A DNA stretch of 64,000 bases, from contig JADKIO010000006.1 of assembly GCA_016721195.1 (NCBI GenBank), positions 310,001 to 374,000 of the forward strand. Direction: 5' to 3'. The notes beneath the pieces are model-generated. The model was given only the letters and a program-made list of their open reading frames with translations, was not told the DNA's origin and ran no database searches. Both the position numbers and the translations under genes were made by a program. The stretch is from Candidatus Geothrix skivensis. Its GTDB lineage: Bacteria; Acidobacteriota; Holophagae; Holophagales; Holophagaceae. The first letter of the stretch is position 1. Every line of letters begins with the position of its first letter. Shown here in pieces: positions 44,403 to 53,793 of this stretch.

Positions 44403-44906
44403 TCAGCGGCCGCCCAGCCCCGTGTGGGCGAGGATGAACCCGGCGATGGCCTTCGGATCATTCAGGTCCAGCCGGGGGACCTTCAGCCCGGGCAGGAGGG
44501 TGTCGCTGGCCACGGCCACGATGTCTGGATCCTCCGCACAAAGCAGCGGCTTGCCCTCGGATTCCCGGTGGATCTCCAGCTTGGGATGGGCGTGGGTCTT
44601 GAAGCCCTCGATGAGGAGCAGGTCCACGGGCGTCATGCGCGCGATGAGGGCCTCGATGGAGGGCTCGGCCTCCTCCCGGTACTCGTGCATGAGCACCCAG
44701 CGGGAGGCGGCGGCGACCATCACCTCGGAGGCCCCGGCCTCCCGGTGCCGGTAGGAGTCCTTGCCCGGCCGGTCCAGATCGAAGGGGTGGTGGGCATGCT
44801 TCATGGTGGACACGGTCAGCCCCTGCTCCCGAAGGATGGGGAGCAGCTCCACCAGCAGGCTGGTCTTGCCGCTCCCGCTCCAGCCCACGATGCCCATGAC
44901 CTTCAT
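44403..44906 (-). CDS. mobB: Molybdopterin-guanine dinucleotide biosynthesis protein B
   Basis: 167 aa P-loop GTPase with GIVGWSGSGKTSLLVELLPIL, TMKHAHHPFDLDRPGKDSYR and LLLIEGFKTHAHPKLEI, all typical of MobB. It assists MobA in attaching GMP to molybdopterin for molybdoenzymes. No other molybdenum-cofactor gene is nearby. The ATG at 44906 is preferred, with AGGTGGGG just upstream. Confidence 0.93.
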   Translation of the reverse strand: MKVMGIVGWSGSGKTSLLVELLPILREQGLTVSTMKHAHHPFDLDRPGKDSYRHREAGASEVMVAAASRWVLMHEYREEAEPSIEALIARMTPVDLLLIEGFKTHAHPKLEIHRESEGKPLLCAEDPDIVAVASDTLLPGLKVPRLDLNDPKAIAGFILAHTGLGGR

Positions 44907-45145
44907 CGCCCCACCTTTCAAACTCGCCTGCTTCAAGGCTACCCGGCTTGGTGGTAGCCTGCTTCCGACTTCACTGGAACCTCAACCATGGCACCCGTTC
45001 CCAGCCATCGGCTCAGTCCACGCAGCCTCCTCGCCTTCCCCAGTTCTGCGCGGCGCAAGGACGGTTCCATGGACACCACGGGGTGTCTGGAAGTGCCGGT
45101 GGCGATGAAGGTCCAGGTGGCAAGGAAGCGGAGCGGGGAGGTCCC

Positions 45146-45829
45146 ATGGGCGCAGCGCGGTGGTTCATTACCCCGATGGTGCTGGCACTGGCCGCAGCGC
45201 CCGGGTTCGCCCAGCCGCGCCAAAGCGGGGAGGCGGCGCCCTGGCTGGGGACCTTCATGCTGGGGGGCAGCCTCTGGCCAGGTCTTCGGGAGGTAGCCCT
45301 TCCCCCCAACGGCTACGAGGCGCTGGAGTTGGGTCGGTTCCACACCACCGGCGGGAACCTGGAGATGGGCCTCTACCGCCGCCTCCGGCGGCAGTCCGGT
45401 GGGGAAGTGCAGGCGGGAGGCGAATTCGGCGTCTGGTGGCATGAGAGCGCGAGCCGCAGGACCTTTACCGATTTCACCCAGCGCGTGACCATCCAGGGCC
45501 AGGCGGCGGCGAACGGCGGGCACCTGACGGGAAGCATCCGCCAGGTGTGGTTGCGGGGCCGGGTTGCGCCCTTCCTGGGCCTTGGGGCCGGCTGGTACCT
45601 GCTGGTGTTCAAGGAGACCTTCGGCAGCGCGGTGATGGATACCGATGCCAGGGCCAATGCCTTCGGCGGCTTCCTGACCGCGGGTCTGGAGGTCCGGGGC
45701 GCGTCGCCCTTCGCCTTCCGGAGCGATGCCCAGGTCCACTTCCTTTCCTTCGGGGGTGCTGCCCTGCGGGGCCAGCGCGTGGCCGGGCCCGTCTACACCC
45801 TGCGGATCGGGGGTTCCATGCGCTTCTGA
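45146..45829 (+). CDS. Probable outer-membrane beta-barrel protein
   Basis: 227 aa. A signal peptide (about residues 1-23, ending GFAQ) is followed by alternating amphipathic strands and a C-terminal strand ending in Phe (TLRIGGSMRF), as in small outer-membrane barrels. Strands such as VAPFLGLGAGWYLLVFKETF are typical. The function is unknown. GGGGAGG lies four bases before the ATG. The similar-looking porin-like region of the next gene suggests related envelope roles. Confidence 0.72.
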   Translation: MGAARWFITPMVLALAAAPGFAQPRQSGEAAPWLGTFMLGGSLWPGLREVALPPNGYEALELGRFHTTGGNLEMGLYRRLRRQSGGEVQAGGEFGVWWHESASRRTFTDFTQRVTIQGQAAANGGHLTGSIRQVWLRGRVAPFLGLGAGWYLLVFKETFGSAVMDTDARANAFGGFLTAGLEVRGASPFAFRSDAQVHFLSFGGAALRGQRVAGPVYTLRIGGSMRF

Positions 45830-46093
45830 GCCGCATAGGCTTCGTGCTTTGAACCATCGGTTCCACCTGGGCAGACCCAGGAGGAGCCTCCCATCAGAAG
45901 GACTAGCCCCGGCCCCCACCAATGGGTCTTCCACAGACCCCGCTACGGTGGCAGGCTGGTTCACCCTTCCCAAGTTCAGGGCGCCACATGTTCCTACGCC
46001 TGTAGGACTCCGGATACCTGACAAGCAATCCCACGAGGCGAGCGGCCGACCGCGGTGCCTTCAACAGCACAAACCGAATCTATGGAGTCCCCC

Positions 46094-47283
46094 GTGTTGA
46101 TCAGGCATCTGGCCACTTGCACGGCTTTCGCGGCCAGCCTCACGGCCCAGGAAGGCACCCCAGCGTTCCAGTGGGTGGGCGTCCGCGGGGGCAGCATGTC
46201 CTTCGACCCCCAGGAGTACGTGAAGGCCGCCCCCATCCTGGGGGCCCAGGGGGGCATGGTATTCGCGGGACAGCGCTACGGCATCAGCCTGGAGGTGCTC
46301 AGCACGGGCCCCGAAAGCACCTTGGTCCTGAACAGGAAGGTCAATCACAGTCTGGTGTCGGCCACCTGGATGACCGGGCTTGCCGGCGAGGCTTCGGACC
46401 GGTTCTGGCCCTACTTCGGCCTGGGCCTGGGGGGCGCCACCGTCGTCAAGATCGCCCATCCCACCAAGACCATCACCACCAGCATGGCGCCGGCGGCCCA
46501 CGCCTCCCTGGGCCTGGTGCACCGGCCCCTGCGGGGCCTCATCTGGGGCGTCGAGGGCCGCTACCTCGTGACCTTCTCCAACCCGGGCATGAACGAATAC
46601 CACGGCACGGTCCTGCTGGGCTTCTCCTGGGGGGGCCAGCGGACCACCCGACGCACCGAGGCCCCACTGCCTGCGCCGGTTCCCGTGCCGGTGGTCGCTG
46701 CCCCGCCCCCGCCCCCCCCGGTTCCGATGGTTGTGACCGCGCCACCATCCCCCCCGCCGGCAGCGGCTCCGCCCCGTCCGTCCCAGGCCCCGATCCTCGT
46801 CGTCGAGGCACCGCCGCCCCAGGTGCCACCCGCGCCGTCCACGGTGGCCGCGCCTCCCCCGGCCCGGGTGGCTCCGACCCCCGCCCCCCGCTCCCTCCCA
46901 GTCGCTTCCAGCCAGCCCGATGCCAGTCGCCAGGAGCGCCTGGAGGCCCTCCGCCGCGAGGACATCTCGAGGTCCCTGGAACTGGGGCGCAGGCGCCTCC
47001 AGGCGATCCCCTGCCGGTCACTGGACCGTCCGCCTGGAAGTGGCCAACCTCAGCTCCACCCTGAAGAGCGCAGTCGGGGCCTTCCCCGCGGGGAGCCCGA
47101 CCTGTTCGTCGCCCCCATCCAGCTCCAGGGCGGCAAGACGGCCTACCAGCTCTTCCTGGGCGCCTACCCTCGAAGGCCGCCGCCGAGCGGGCGGCCAAGG
47201 CGGTTCCGCCCTTCTTCCTGGAAGGGGGCAACCGGCCCAAGGCCATCCCCATCGCAGGAATTCCAGTGAAAGCCCAACGCTGA
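46094..47283 (+). pseudogene. Exported protein with barrel-like domain, Pro-rich linker and SPOR domain, frameshifted
   Basis: About 396 aa after repair. A signal peptide starts at GTG 46094 (MLIRHLATCTAFAASLTA), with GGAG six bases upstream. A barrel-like domain follows, then a long Pro/Ala/Val linker. The C-terminal SPOR-like domain is pieced together from three frames: HWTVRLEVANLSSTLKSAVG, DLFVAPIQLQGGKTAYQLFL and AAERAAKAVPPFFLEGGNRP. Breaks lie in C runs at 47008-47011 (one extra C), 47096-47098 (one missing) and 47167-47169 (one missing). SPOR domains bind denuded peptidoglycan. Preserved protein sequence across all three frames favours sequencing error over decay. Confidence 0.72.
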
Positions 47284-47341
47284 CAGGGGACCGGAAGGAT
47301 GCTCATCGGCTCCGCGGGACCATCAGCCTGGGGTAGCCCCG

Positions 47342-47575
47342 TCAGGGGTCGCACCCTTCGCAGAGAAGCCTTTCACGCCGGTGGATCGGGTCTCGCGGCC
47401 CCAGGAATTCCTCCTGGATGATCCTGGCCACCTTCCGGGCGGCCTCGGATCCCGCCGCATCACCCGCCAGGTGCCGAGTGTGCTGAACGCCCTGGGCGAT
47501 GGCGAGGCAGGCTTCGGCGGTCGTTTTTTCGATCACCTTGACCGGGGTCTTGCTGCGCTGGTTCCCGGGCGGCAT
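47342..47575 (-). CDS. Hypothetical protein, 77 aa
   Basis: I do not recognise the family. The sequence is helical and basic, with EKTTAEACLAIAQGVQ and EAARKVARIIQEEFLG. It ends with two Cys (LLCEGCDP). GGAG five bases before the ATG and coding-like composition support it. It is convergent with the SPOR-domain gene. Confidence 0.6.
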   Translation of the reverse strand: MPPGNQRSKTPVKVIEKTTAEACLAIAQGVQHTRHLAGDAAGSEAARKVARIIQEEFLGPRDPIHRRERLLCEGCDP

Positions 47576-47698
47576 GGGTACTCCGGATCTGGTTGTGGGT
47601 TGCTGGAGGAAAGCTTAGCACCCGAACCTAGATCGGAATCACCTTTCAAATACTGAACATATCAAAGAAAAAACAGCACAAGTGCCACACGAAAATTT

Positions 47699-48061
47699 CT
47701 AAGCACTTCGAGAGGAGGAATCCTCCCCCCTGGCCCTGCCGCAGGTCTGGTCGATGTTGGCGGGGGCCAGGCCACAATCGTCAGCCACGATCAGGGCCTC
47801 TCCCCGCCTCCGGCTGCAGGAGGCGCAGAGGGGCAGGACGTACCACGAGGCATCGCCCACCATGCCCAGGATGCTCATGCCCTCCAGGACTTCCTTCTGC
47901 ACATGGGCGCCCACCTCGATGGGGTTCCGGCACAGGGCGACCGCGCAGATCCGCTCCCGGGCAAAGTCAGCGCTGGGTCTGCCGAACCGCTGCCAGTGCC
48001 GGAGCCAGTCACCACACCCGCAGACGAGCCGGAAGGTGCCGTTCACGTTCTTGACCACCAT
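47699..48061 (-). CDS. Small putative zinc-binding protein, 120 aa
   Basis: Cys pairs are at both ends of the domain (LVCGCGDW, then LPLCASCSRR), with GAHV and WYVLPL between. The pattern, with a CG-W start, HW and PANIDQTC, resembles a small treble-clef or HNH-like family of unknown function seen in many bacteria. The ATG at 48061 is preferred; a longer start at 48127 would run through AT-rich promoter-like sequence. The function is unknown. Confidence 0.65.
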   Translation of the reverse strand: MVVKNVNGTFRLVCGCGDWLRHWQRFGRPSADFARERICAVALCRNPIEVGAHVQKEVLEGMSILGMVGDASWYVLPLCASCSRRRGEALIVADDCGLAPANIDQTCGRARGEDSSSRSA

Positions 48062-48188
48062 GAAAACCCCACAGCGAGAAGGATCCTGTGCCTCTAATTT
48101 ACTATTCTTTTGAGGCCATGGAAACATCCGACCATGAATTTTTCTTCATGCAGGTATTTTTTTGTCAGCCAATTAGCAGCGTCGAGAT

Positions 48189-48662
48189 TTAATTGCCCGG
48201 CATCTTCTTGAGGTCCATGCGCGAGGCTCGTTTGGGCAGGCGCGTGGAGAGCTTCTTCAGGAAGGCCTGGTCATGGCACTTTCCGCAGGTGGCGTCCATG
48301 TTCTTCCGGGCCACCTTGGAATCGGGGTGGTTCTTCGGCACCACCTCATGGGCATGGCCATGGCAGGTCATGCAGGTGGGCGCGTGGTCCTTCCCCTGCT
48401 TGCGGGCCACGCCGTGCATGCTGCTGGCATAGTCCTGGCCCTCGTGATCGTGGCAGCGCACGCACTGGGGCGGCGGCAGCTTGTCCGCGTGGGGCAGCGT
48501 GGTGATGGCGGTGTGGCAGGTCACGCAGCTCAGCTTCCCGTGGGTGCGCGTCCGGAACTGCTCGAGGTTGATGGTGTCGTGGCAGGCCACGCAATCCGTG
48601 GCGCTCGGCGGGGGCGCGGCGGAGAGTGCGATGGCAAAGCATCCCGCAAGCAGCAGTCGCAT
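48189..48662 (-). CDS. Periplasmic five-heme c-type cytochrome
   Basis: 157 aa with a signal peptide (MRLLLAGCFAIALSA). Five CxxCH heme sites are seen: CVACH, CVTCH, CVRCH, CMTCH and CGKCH, with extra His for the sixth ligands. This fits the cytochrome c3/c7-like multiheme group used for periplasmic electron transfer in metal-reducing and anaerobic bacteria. GGAGG lies four bases before the ATG. No partner oxidoreductase is adjacent. Confidence 0.9.
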   Translation of the reverse strand: MRLLLAGCFAIALSAAPPPSATDCVACHDTINLEQFRTRTHGKLSCVTCHTAITTLPHADKLPPPQCVRCHDHEGQDYASSMHGVARKQGKDHAPTCMTCHGHAHEVVPKNHPDSKVARKNMDATCGKCHDQAFLKKLSTRLPKRASRMDLKKMPGN

Positions 48663-48802
48663 GGGTCCTCCAGGATGGGGCATCTCGACCCATGGTAAGG
48701 CAAACGCAACGGAAAGAGTTTCAATGATCCGAGCCCAAGGCGGATCAGGCCGCCCCCTAGTTCGAAAGGACTGGCTGGGGCTGGATCACCTGGCTGGGGC
48801 GT

Positions 48803-49816
48803 TCACCCCAGGGTCTTGTGGGGCAGGCTTTCGATCCTGCCGGCGGGGGAGACCAGCACGTAGTTGAGCTTCCGCTGCAGCTCCCGGATGGTGTTCGCCC
48901 CTGCATAGGTGAGGCCCGACCGCAGGCCCCCGATGATGTCGGCGATGATCTCCTCTTCGTCCTCGCGGTAGGGAACCCGGGTGGCCACGCCCTCGGCGGT
49001 CTTCCAGCCGGTGAGGCCGCCCAGATGATCATCGGCCACCTCCTTGCTGGCCATGCCCCGGTAGACCTTGTGCGCCGTGCCGCTCTTCTCGTCCTGGATG
49101 GGGGCGCCGGGCGTGGGCCTGGTGCCCGCCAGCATGCCGCCCACCATCACGAAGTCCGCGCCGAAAGCCAGGGCCTTCACGATATCGCCGGGGGTGCGGA
49201 TGCCGCCGTCGGCCACGATGGACCGGTCGGCCCGGGCGCATTCCTGGATGGCGGTGATCTGGGGTACGCCGAAGCCGGTCTTGATGCGGGTCGTGCAGAC
49301 GCTGCCGGGCCCGATGCCCACCTTCACGATGTCCGCATGGACCGACGCCAGGTAGTCTGCCCCCGCGTAGGTCGCCACGTTGCCCGCCATGATGCAGGCA
49401 TTGGGCAGCATGAGGCGCATGCGCTTGATCATCTTGCCCACGTACTTGGCATGGCCATGGGCCACGTCCACGCAGTAGTACTCCGCGCCGGCGTCCCGCA
49501 GGGCCTCGATGCGCTCCATCTCGGCTTCGGCGGTTCCCACCGATACGAAAGCGGGATAGCGGCAGCGCTTGAACATCGCCAGGTTCTCCTCCACGGAGAC
49601 GAACCGGTGGAGCACGCCGATGCCGCCCCGCTCGCCCACGAAGTTGGCCATGGCGTCTTCCGTCACGGTGTCCATGTTGGCGGTCATGATGGGCAGCCCC
49701 AGGGTGAGCTTCCCCGTCTTGTCGGTCATGCCGACATCCACCACCCGGCGGGACTCATGGTGGTTGTAGGCCGGGATCAGGAGGACATCGTCGAAGGTGA
49801 TGGCGGTTTCAGACAT
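48803..49816 (-). CDS. guaC: GMP reductase (or CBS-less IMP dehydrogenase)
   Basis: 337 aa TIM barrel. The catalytic-Cys loop is GIGPGSVCTTR, with GGIRTPGDIVKALAFGADFV and the flap-side motif YRGMASKEV. The absence of CBS domains, the length and MTANMDTV favour GMP reductase (GMP to IMP with NADPH) over IMP dehydrogenase. A GAGGAA site lies five bases before the ATG. A TSUP permease gene follows upstream on the same strand, 31 bp away. Confidence 0.82.
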   Translation of the reverse strand: MSETAITFDDVLLIPAYNHHESRRVVDVGMTDKTGKLTLGLPIMTANMDTVTEDAMANFVGERGGIGVLHRFVSVEENLAMFKRCRYPAFVSVGTAEAEMERIEALRDAGAEYYCVDVAHGHAKYVGKMIKRMRLMLPNACIMAGNVATYAGADYLASVHADIVKVGIGPGSVCTTRIKTGFGVPQITAIQECARADRSIVADGGIRTPGDIVKALAFGADFVMVGGMLAGTRPTPGAPIQDEKSGTAHKVYRGMASKEVADDHLGGLTGWKTAEGVATRVPYREDEEEIIADIIGGLRSGLTYAGANTIRELQRKLNYVLVSPAGRIESLPHKTLG

Positions 49817-49847
49817 GGCGCTTCCTCAGGATGGGGTGCCGACCGAC

Positions 49848-50636
49848 TCAGGCGGCGTAGGTCTTGTAGAAGTACCAGGCCGAGAGGATGAAGCCGATGG
49901 ACACCACGCCGATGCGGACGGGCCCCCGTCCCACGCGATGGGCCATGCGGGAACCGAACAGCCCGCCCAGCCCCGCCGCGACGGCCATGGGCAGCACCAG
50001 CATCCACTTGGCGTTGCCGGGATGCCGCAGGAATTCCATGGCCATGAAGGCGAAGATGGCGATGCCGTTGATGCAGAGCGCCAGCAGGTTCTTCAGGCCG
50101 TTCATCTGGTGGATGTCCGTCAGGCCCAGCAGGCTCAGGGCCGCCAGCATGAGGATGCCGATGCCGGCGCCGAAGAACCCGCCATAGATGCCAACGATGA
50201 ACTGGAAGCTGATGGCGGCGATCCACCAGCCGGCGGTCCGCTCGTGGCCATGGATCTTCTTCAGCAGCCGGTTGACGGGATCGTTGGCCGCCAGCAGGAC
50301 TGACGCCGTGAGAATGAGCCAGGGCACCAGCTGATCGAAGAGCTTCTGCGGCGTGACCAGCATGAGCCAGGCGCCCAGGCCGCCCCCAATGAGCGAGGGA
50401 GGCATGAGGCGCAGGGCGAAGGCCCGGATGCCGGCCAGGTCCTCCCGGTGGCCCCAGAACCCGCCGAGGGAGCCCGGCCACAGGGCCAGGGTGCTGGTGA
50501 CGTTGGCCTGCTGGCCCGTGAGGCCGATGCCCAGCAGGGCGGGAAAGGACACGAGGGTCCCGCCTCCCGCAATGGAGTTGATGGCTCCGGCGGTGAAGGC
50601 CGCAGCCAGAACAGTGAGGATCTGCCAGATGTGCAT
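49848..50636 (-). CDS. TauE/SafE (TSUP) family permease
   Basis: 262 aa with about eight membrane helices. The TSUP hallmarks FTAGAINSIAGGGTLVSFPALL near the start and VGIYGGFFGAGIGILMLAAL in the second half are clear. The family exports sulfite, sulfoacetate and related anions; the substrate here is unknown. The ATG at 50636 is preferred; an in-frame GTG at 50657 is possible. Confidence 0.9.
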   Translation of the reverse strand: MHIWQILTVLAAAFTAGAINSIAGGGTLVSFPALLGIGLTGQQANVTSTLALWPGSLGGFWGHREDLAGIRAFALRLMPPSLIGGGLGAWLMLVTPQKLFDQLVPWLILTASVLLAANDPVNRLLKKIHGHERTAGWWIAAISFQFIVGIYGGFFGAGIGILMLAALSLLGLTDIHQMNGLKNLLALCINGIAIFAFMAMEFLRHPGNAKWMLVLPMAVAAGLGGLFGSRMAHRVGRGPVRIGVVSIGFILSAWYFYKTYAA

Positions 50637-50677
50637 GTCCACCAAGATGACACGCACTTCCGTCCTTCAGAAGATGC

Positions 50678-51826
50678 TTACTTCCATTTGAAGGGGAAGA
50701 CCGGTTTCTTCGTACCGTACTCCGGCGGCCACACGGTCTCGTGCTTCCCGTTCTGGATCTGCTCCACCAGCATCTGGTGCTTGTTCTGGTTGGTGTAGCC
50801 GTTGTAATCCACGAACTGGACAGGCCCCATGATGCCATTCCACTTGCCGTCGTTGAGGGCGGCGCAGAGCTTCTCGCGGTCGCCTCCGACCTTCGCGGCG
50901 GCCTCGGCCATGACCATCATGGAGGCATAGGCGTTGGCGGCGTGGTAGGGCACCTCTTCCTTGCCGAACTTGGCCTTGTAGCGCTTGCCGAACTCCTTCG
51001 CCCCCGGCCAGTTCACGTCGGTGGTCCACTGGGTGCTGGAGAACACGTTGTTGGAAATGGCCTGCTCCCGGGCGAACTCCGAGGAGGCGAAGCCCGCGCC
51101 CGCGCCCAGGAAGGCCTGGGGCGAAAGGCCCACTTCCCGGGCCTGCCGCATGAGCAGGATGCCGTCAGCCACGTAGGACACCATGAAGACCAGGTCCGGC
51201 TTCACGCCCTTGATCTTGGCCAGCGTCGAACGGTAGTCCGGCGAACCGGAGGCGTAGGCCTCCTCCATCACCACCTGGATGCCCACCTGGGCGGCATAGG
51301 CCTTGGCGGACTTGGCGCCGGAGGTGCCGAAGTCAGTGTTTTCGTTCAGGATCACCATGGTCTTGGGCTTGCCCAGCTTCTGGGCCATGGAGATGAGGAT
51401 CTCGGCGTAGTCCTCCGTGGTGGCGCTGAGGCGGTAGACGAACTTCTGGTTCTGGCGGGTGATGTCCTCCTTGGAGGCCACCGGCACCAGGAGGGGCACC
51501 TTGTACTTCTCGGCCAGCTTGGAGACGGCATTGGCACAGGCGGAGCTGTAGGGGCCCACCACCCCCGCCACCCGGTCCCGGGTCACCAGCTTCTCCATGG
51601 CCGACATCGATACCTGGGGCTTGCCGGTGTCGTCTTCGATGACGAGCTCCACCTTGATGCCCTTCTTCTGCAAGTCCTCAAGGGCCAGCTTGTAGCCATT
51701 GCTCATGTATTCGCCGATGGGCGCCTGGGTGCCCGTGGCGCAGTTGATGACGCCGATCTTCAGCGGCGTCTGGGCCTGGAGGGCGAAGCCGAAGGCCACC
51801 AGCGTGGAAAGGATCCGTTTGTTCAT
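50678..51826 (-). CDS. ABC transporter substrate-binding protein, branched-chain amino acid type
   Basis: 382 aa with a short signal peptide (MNKRILSTLVAFGFALQAQ). The periplasmic binding fold of the LivJ/Peripla_BP_6 family is seen: PLKIGVINCATGTQAPIGEY, VVGPYSSACANAVSKLAEKY, VILNENTDFGTSGAK and YHAANAYASMMVMAEA. It probably captures amino acids or amides for a Liv-type importer. The livHMGF genes are not in this window. GGAGG lies five bases before the ATG. Confidence 0.9.
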   Translation of the reverse strand: MNKRILSTLVAFGFALQAQTPLKIGVINCATGTQAPIGEYMSNGYKLALEDLQKKGIKVELVIEDDTGKPQVSMSAMEKLVTRDRVAGVVGPYSSACANAVSKLAEKYKVPLLVPVASKEDITRQNQKFVYRLSATTEDYAEILISMAQKLGKPKTMVILNENTDFGTSGAKSAKAYAAQVGIQVVMEEAYASGSPDYRSTLAKIKGVKPDLVFMVSYVADGILLMRQAREVGLSPQAFLGAGAGFASSEFAREQAISNNVFSSTQWTTDVNWPGAKEFGKRYKAKFGKEEVPYHAANAYASMMVMAEAAAKVGGDREKLCAALNDGKWNGIMGPVQFVDYNGYTNQNKHQMLVEQIQNGKHETVWPPEYGTKKPVFPFKWK

Positions 51827-52111
51827 GGGCGCCTCCGGGGCATGGATAGGGATGAGTGGGCACCACGCTAGCACGGAGTCGGTGAATGTTCCGACAGGAT
51901 CGAGGCCCACCTGCGCCGGCACGCCCCTGCCATTCTCCCGAGGGGTCCGGGCAGATCACGGTGACCGGGGCCAGGAACCCCCGCCCAGCCTTTCAGCAAG
52001 GCGCCATGCATTCCTCAGTGGAGAAGTCCGGGCCCGGGGTAGGGAGGGCCCAGGGGAGGCCCCCCGCACCGCCCCGTCCTTCCCGGGTGGGGTGCCGGGT
52101 ATCCTGATGGG

Positions 52112-53044
52112 ATGCATCTGTCCTGGCCTCCGCCCGCGCGCTTCGCGCTTGTCCTTGCCCTGGTCTGGGTGGTCTATGTGCTGCTCTGGACCCCGGGCCC
52201 CCTTTCGCTGAGGCTCCTCGGGCTCTACCCGAAGAAGCTGGGCTCCAGGTTCGTGGGCTGGGTCGCCACCCGCACCCTGCCCCCCTCCTGGCGGCTGCCC
52301 CTGTTGGGCCGCTTCGCCAACCACTACGGCATCCATCTCGACGAGGCCGAACTCCCCCTGGGGGACTATCCCAGCCTCCAGGCTTTGTTCACCCGGCGCC
52401 TGAAGACCGGCCTCAGGCCCCAGGAGCTCCCCATCCCCGGGTTCGTGAACAGCCCCGTGGACGGCCGCATCGTCGCCAGTGGCCGCATCGAGGCTGGCAC
52501 GGCCATCCAGGCCAAGGGCCTGCCCTACCGCATCGCCGAGCTCCTCAAGCACGATCCCGGGGCGGCCCGCTTCGAAGGGGGCCATTTCCTGACGCTCTAC
52601 CTGTCCCCCAAGGACTATCACCGCATCCATGTGCCCCTGGCGGGCCGGGTGAGCGCGGTGAGTCGGGTGGAGGGGGAGCTCTGGCCCGTGAATGACGCCA
52701 GCACGGGCCACGTGCCGCGCCTCTACGAGCGCAACCGCCGGGCCAGCTGGACCGCCCTCGGCACCGGTGCCTGCGAAGGCCTCGAGGTGGCCGCCGTCCT
52801 GGTGGGCGCCACCCATGTGGGCGGTGTGGTGATCGCCGATCGCTGGCTGGATGGACACCCCCTGCCCAAGGACGGGGGCAGGGCCGTGCACCTGCTGCCC
52901 TGCGAGCCCGGCGACGACCTGGGCACCTTCGAGTTCGGCTCCACCGTGGTGCTTCTGGTGGGCGGCCCCCGGGCCGCGGACTGGGCGCCGCTGCGCAGCG
53001 CCGGCGATGTCAGAATGGGACAGCGGCTGGGGGCCTACCGGTGA
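52112..53044 (+). CDS. psd: Phosphatidylserine decarboxylase proenzyme
   Basis: 310 aa with one N-terminal membrane helix. The active-site motifs are DYHRIHVPLAG, SPVDGRI and the self-cleavage site FGST near residue 277. Cleavage there creates the pyruvoyl group on Ser277 (most homologues have LGST). It makes phosphatidylethanolamine at the inner membrane. The stop overlaps the GTG of scpB (GTGA). No pssA gene is nearby. Confidence 0.92.
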   Translation: MHLSWPPPARFALVLALVWVVYVLLWTPGPLSLRLLGLYPKKLGSRFVGWVATRTLPPSWRLPLLGRFANHYGIHLDEAELPLGDYPSLQALFTRRLKTGLRPQELPIPGFVNSPVDGRIVASGRIEAGTAIQAKGLPYRIAELLKHDPGAARFEGGHFLTLYLSPKDYHRIHVPLAGRVSAVSRVEGELWPVNDASTGHVPRLYERNRRASWTALGTGACEGLEVAAVLVGATHVGGVVIADRWLDGHPLPKDGGRAVHLLPCEPGDDLGTFEFGSTVVLLVGGPRAADWAPLRSAGDVRMGQRLGAYR

Positions 53045-53793
53045 ACGAGCAGGAGCTGGAGATCTTTCATCAGGAACCCCTCTGGGAGGAAGGCGGGGAC
53101 CTGCCCGGCGCCCTGGAGGCCCTGTTCACGGCCGCCGGTGAGGTGCTGGACCTGGCCCGGCTCCGGGAGCTTACGGGCCTCGGGGATGGCGTCCTGCAGC
53201 TGAGCATCGAGAAGCTGCAGGAGCGGCTCCAGGGGGCTTCGGGCCTGCGGCTGCTGGAAGTGGGCGGGGGCTGGCGCATGGCCACCAGCCCCGTCTACAA
53301 GGACATGGTCTCCAAGCTGGTGACCACCACCCGCAGCGGCAAGCTCACACCGGCGCAGATCGAGGCCCTGGCCATCGTCGCCTACCGCCAGCCGGTCACC
53401 ATCACGGAGCTGAACGCCATCCGCGGTGTCACCAGCAGCGCCAACCAGGTGAAGAGCCTCATGGAGCGGCAGCTCATCACGCCCGCGGGCCGCAAGCCCG
53501 TGGTGGGGCGACCCATGACCTACGCCACCACCCAGGCCTTCCTCCTGCACTTCGGCCTGAAGAGTCTGCACGACCTGCCCCGGCTCGAGGACTTCGGCGA
53601 GGGCCGCCTGGAAGCCGAGGCCCTGGCGGCCCTGGAGCCGCCCCTGCCCGAGGATGGCCTCTTCGGGGCGGGCGCCATGCTCCCGGAACCCGCACTGGAT
53701 CAGGAGGCGCCTGGCCAGCTTGAAGCCTCGGACGAACCTGAAGTCGTTGCGGAACCGGGAACTGCCACACCCGATGGAACCCAGGCCCCATGA
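53041..53793 (+). CDS. scpB: Segregation and condensation protein B
   Basis: 250 aa with two winged-helix domains: ALEALFTAAGEVLDLARLRE and LTPAQIEALAIVAYRQPVTI, then RGVTSSANQVKSLMERQLIT. It binds ScpA in the SMC condensin complex. The GTG start overlaps the psd stop, and its stop overlaps the next ATG. The C-terminal 60 residues are an acidic, low-complexity tail. scpA and smc are not in the window. Confidence 0.94.
   Translation: MNEQELEIFHQEPLWEEGGDLPGALEALFTAAGEVLDLARLRELTGLGDGVLQLSIEKLQERLQGASGLRLLEVGGGWRMATSPVYKDMVSKLVTTTRSGKLTPAQIEALAIVAYRQPVTITELNAIRGVTSSANQVKSLMERQLITPAGRKPVVGRPMTYATTQAFLLHFGLKSLHDLPRLEDFGEGRLEAEALAALEPPLPEDGLFGAGAMLPEPALDQEAPGQLEASDEPEVVAEPGTATPDGTQAP

Noticed and set aside
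48133..48150. CATGAA-TTTTTC-TTCATG hairpin with a later T-run
   Set aside because: The stem is six mostly AT pairs and no plus-strand gene ends there, so a terminator call is not supported.
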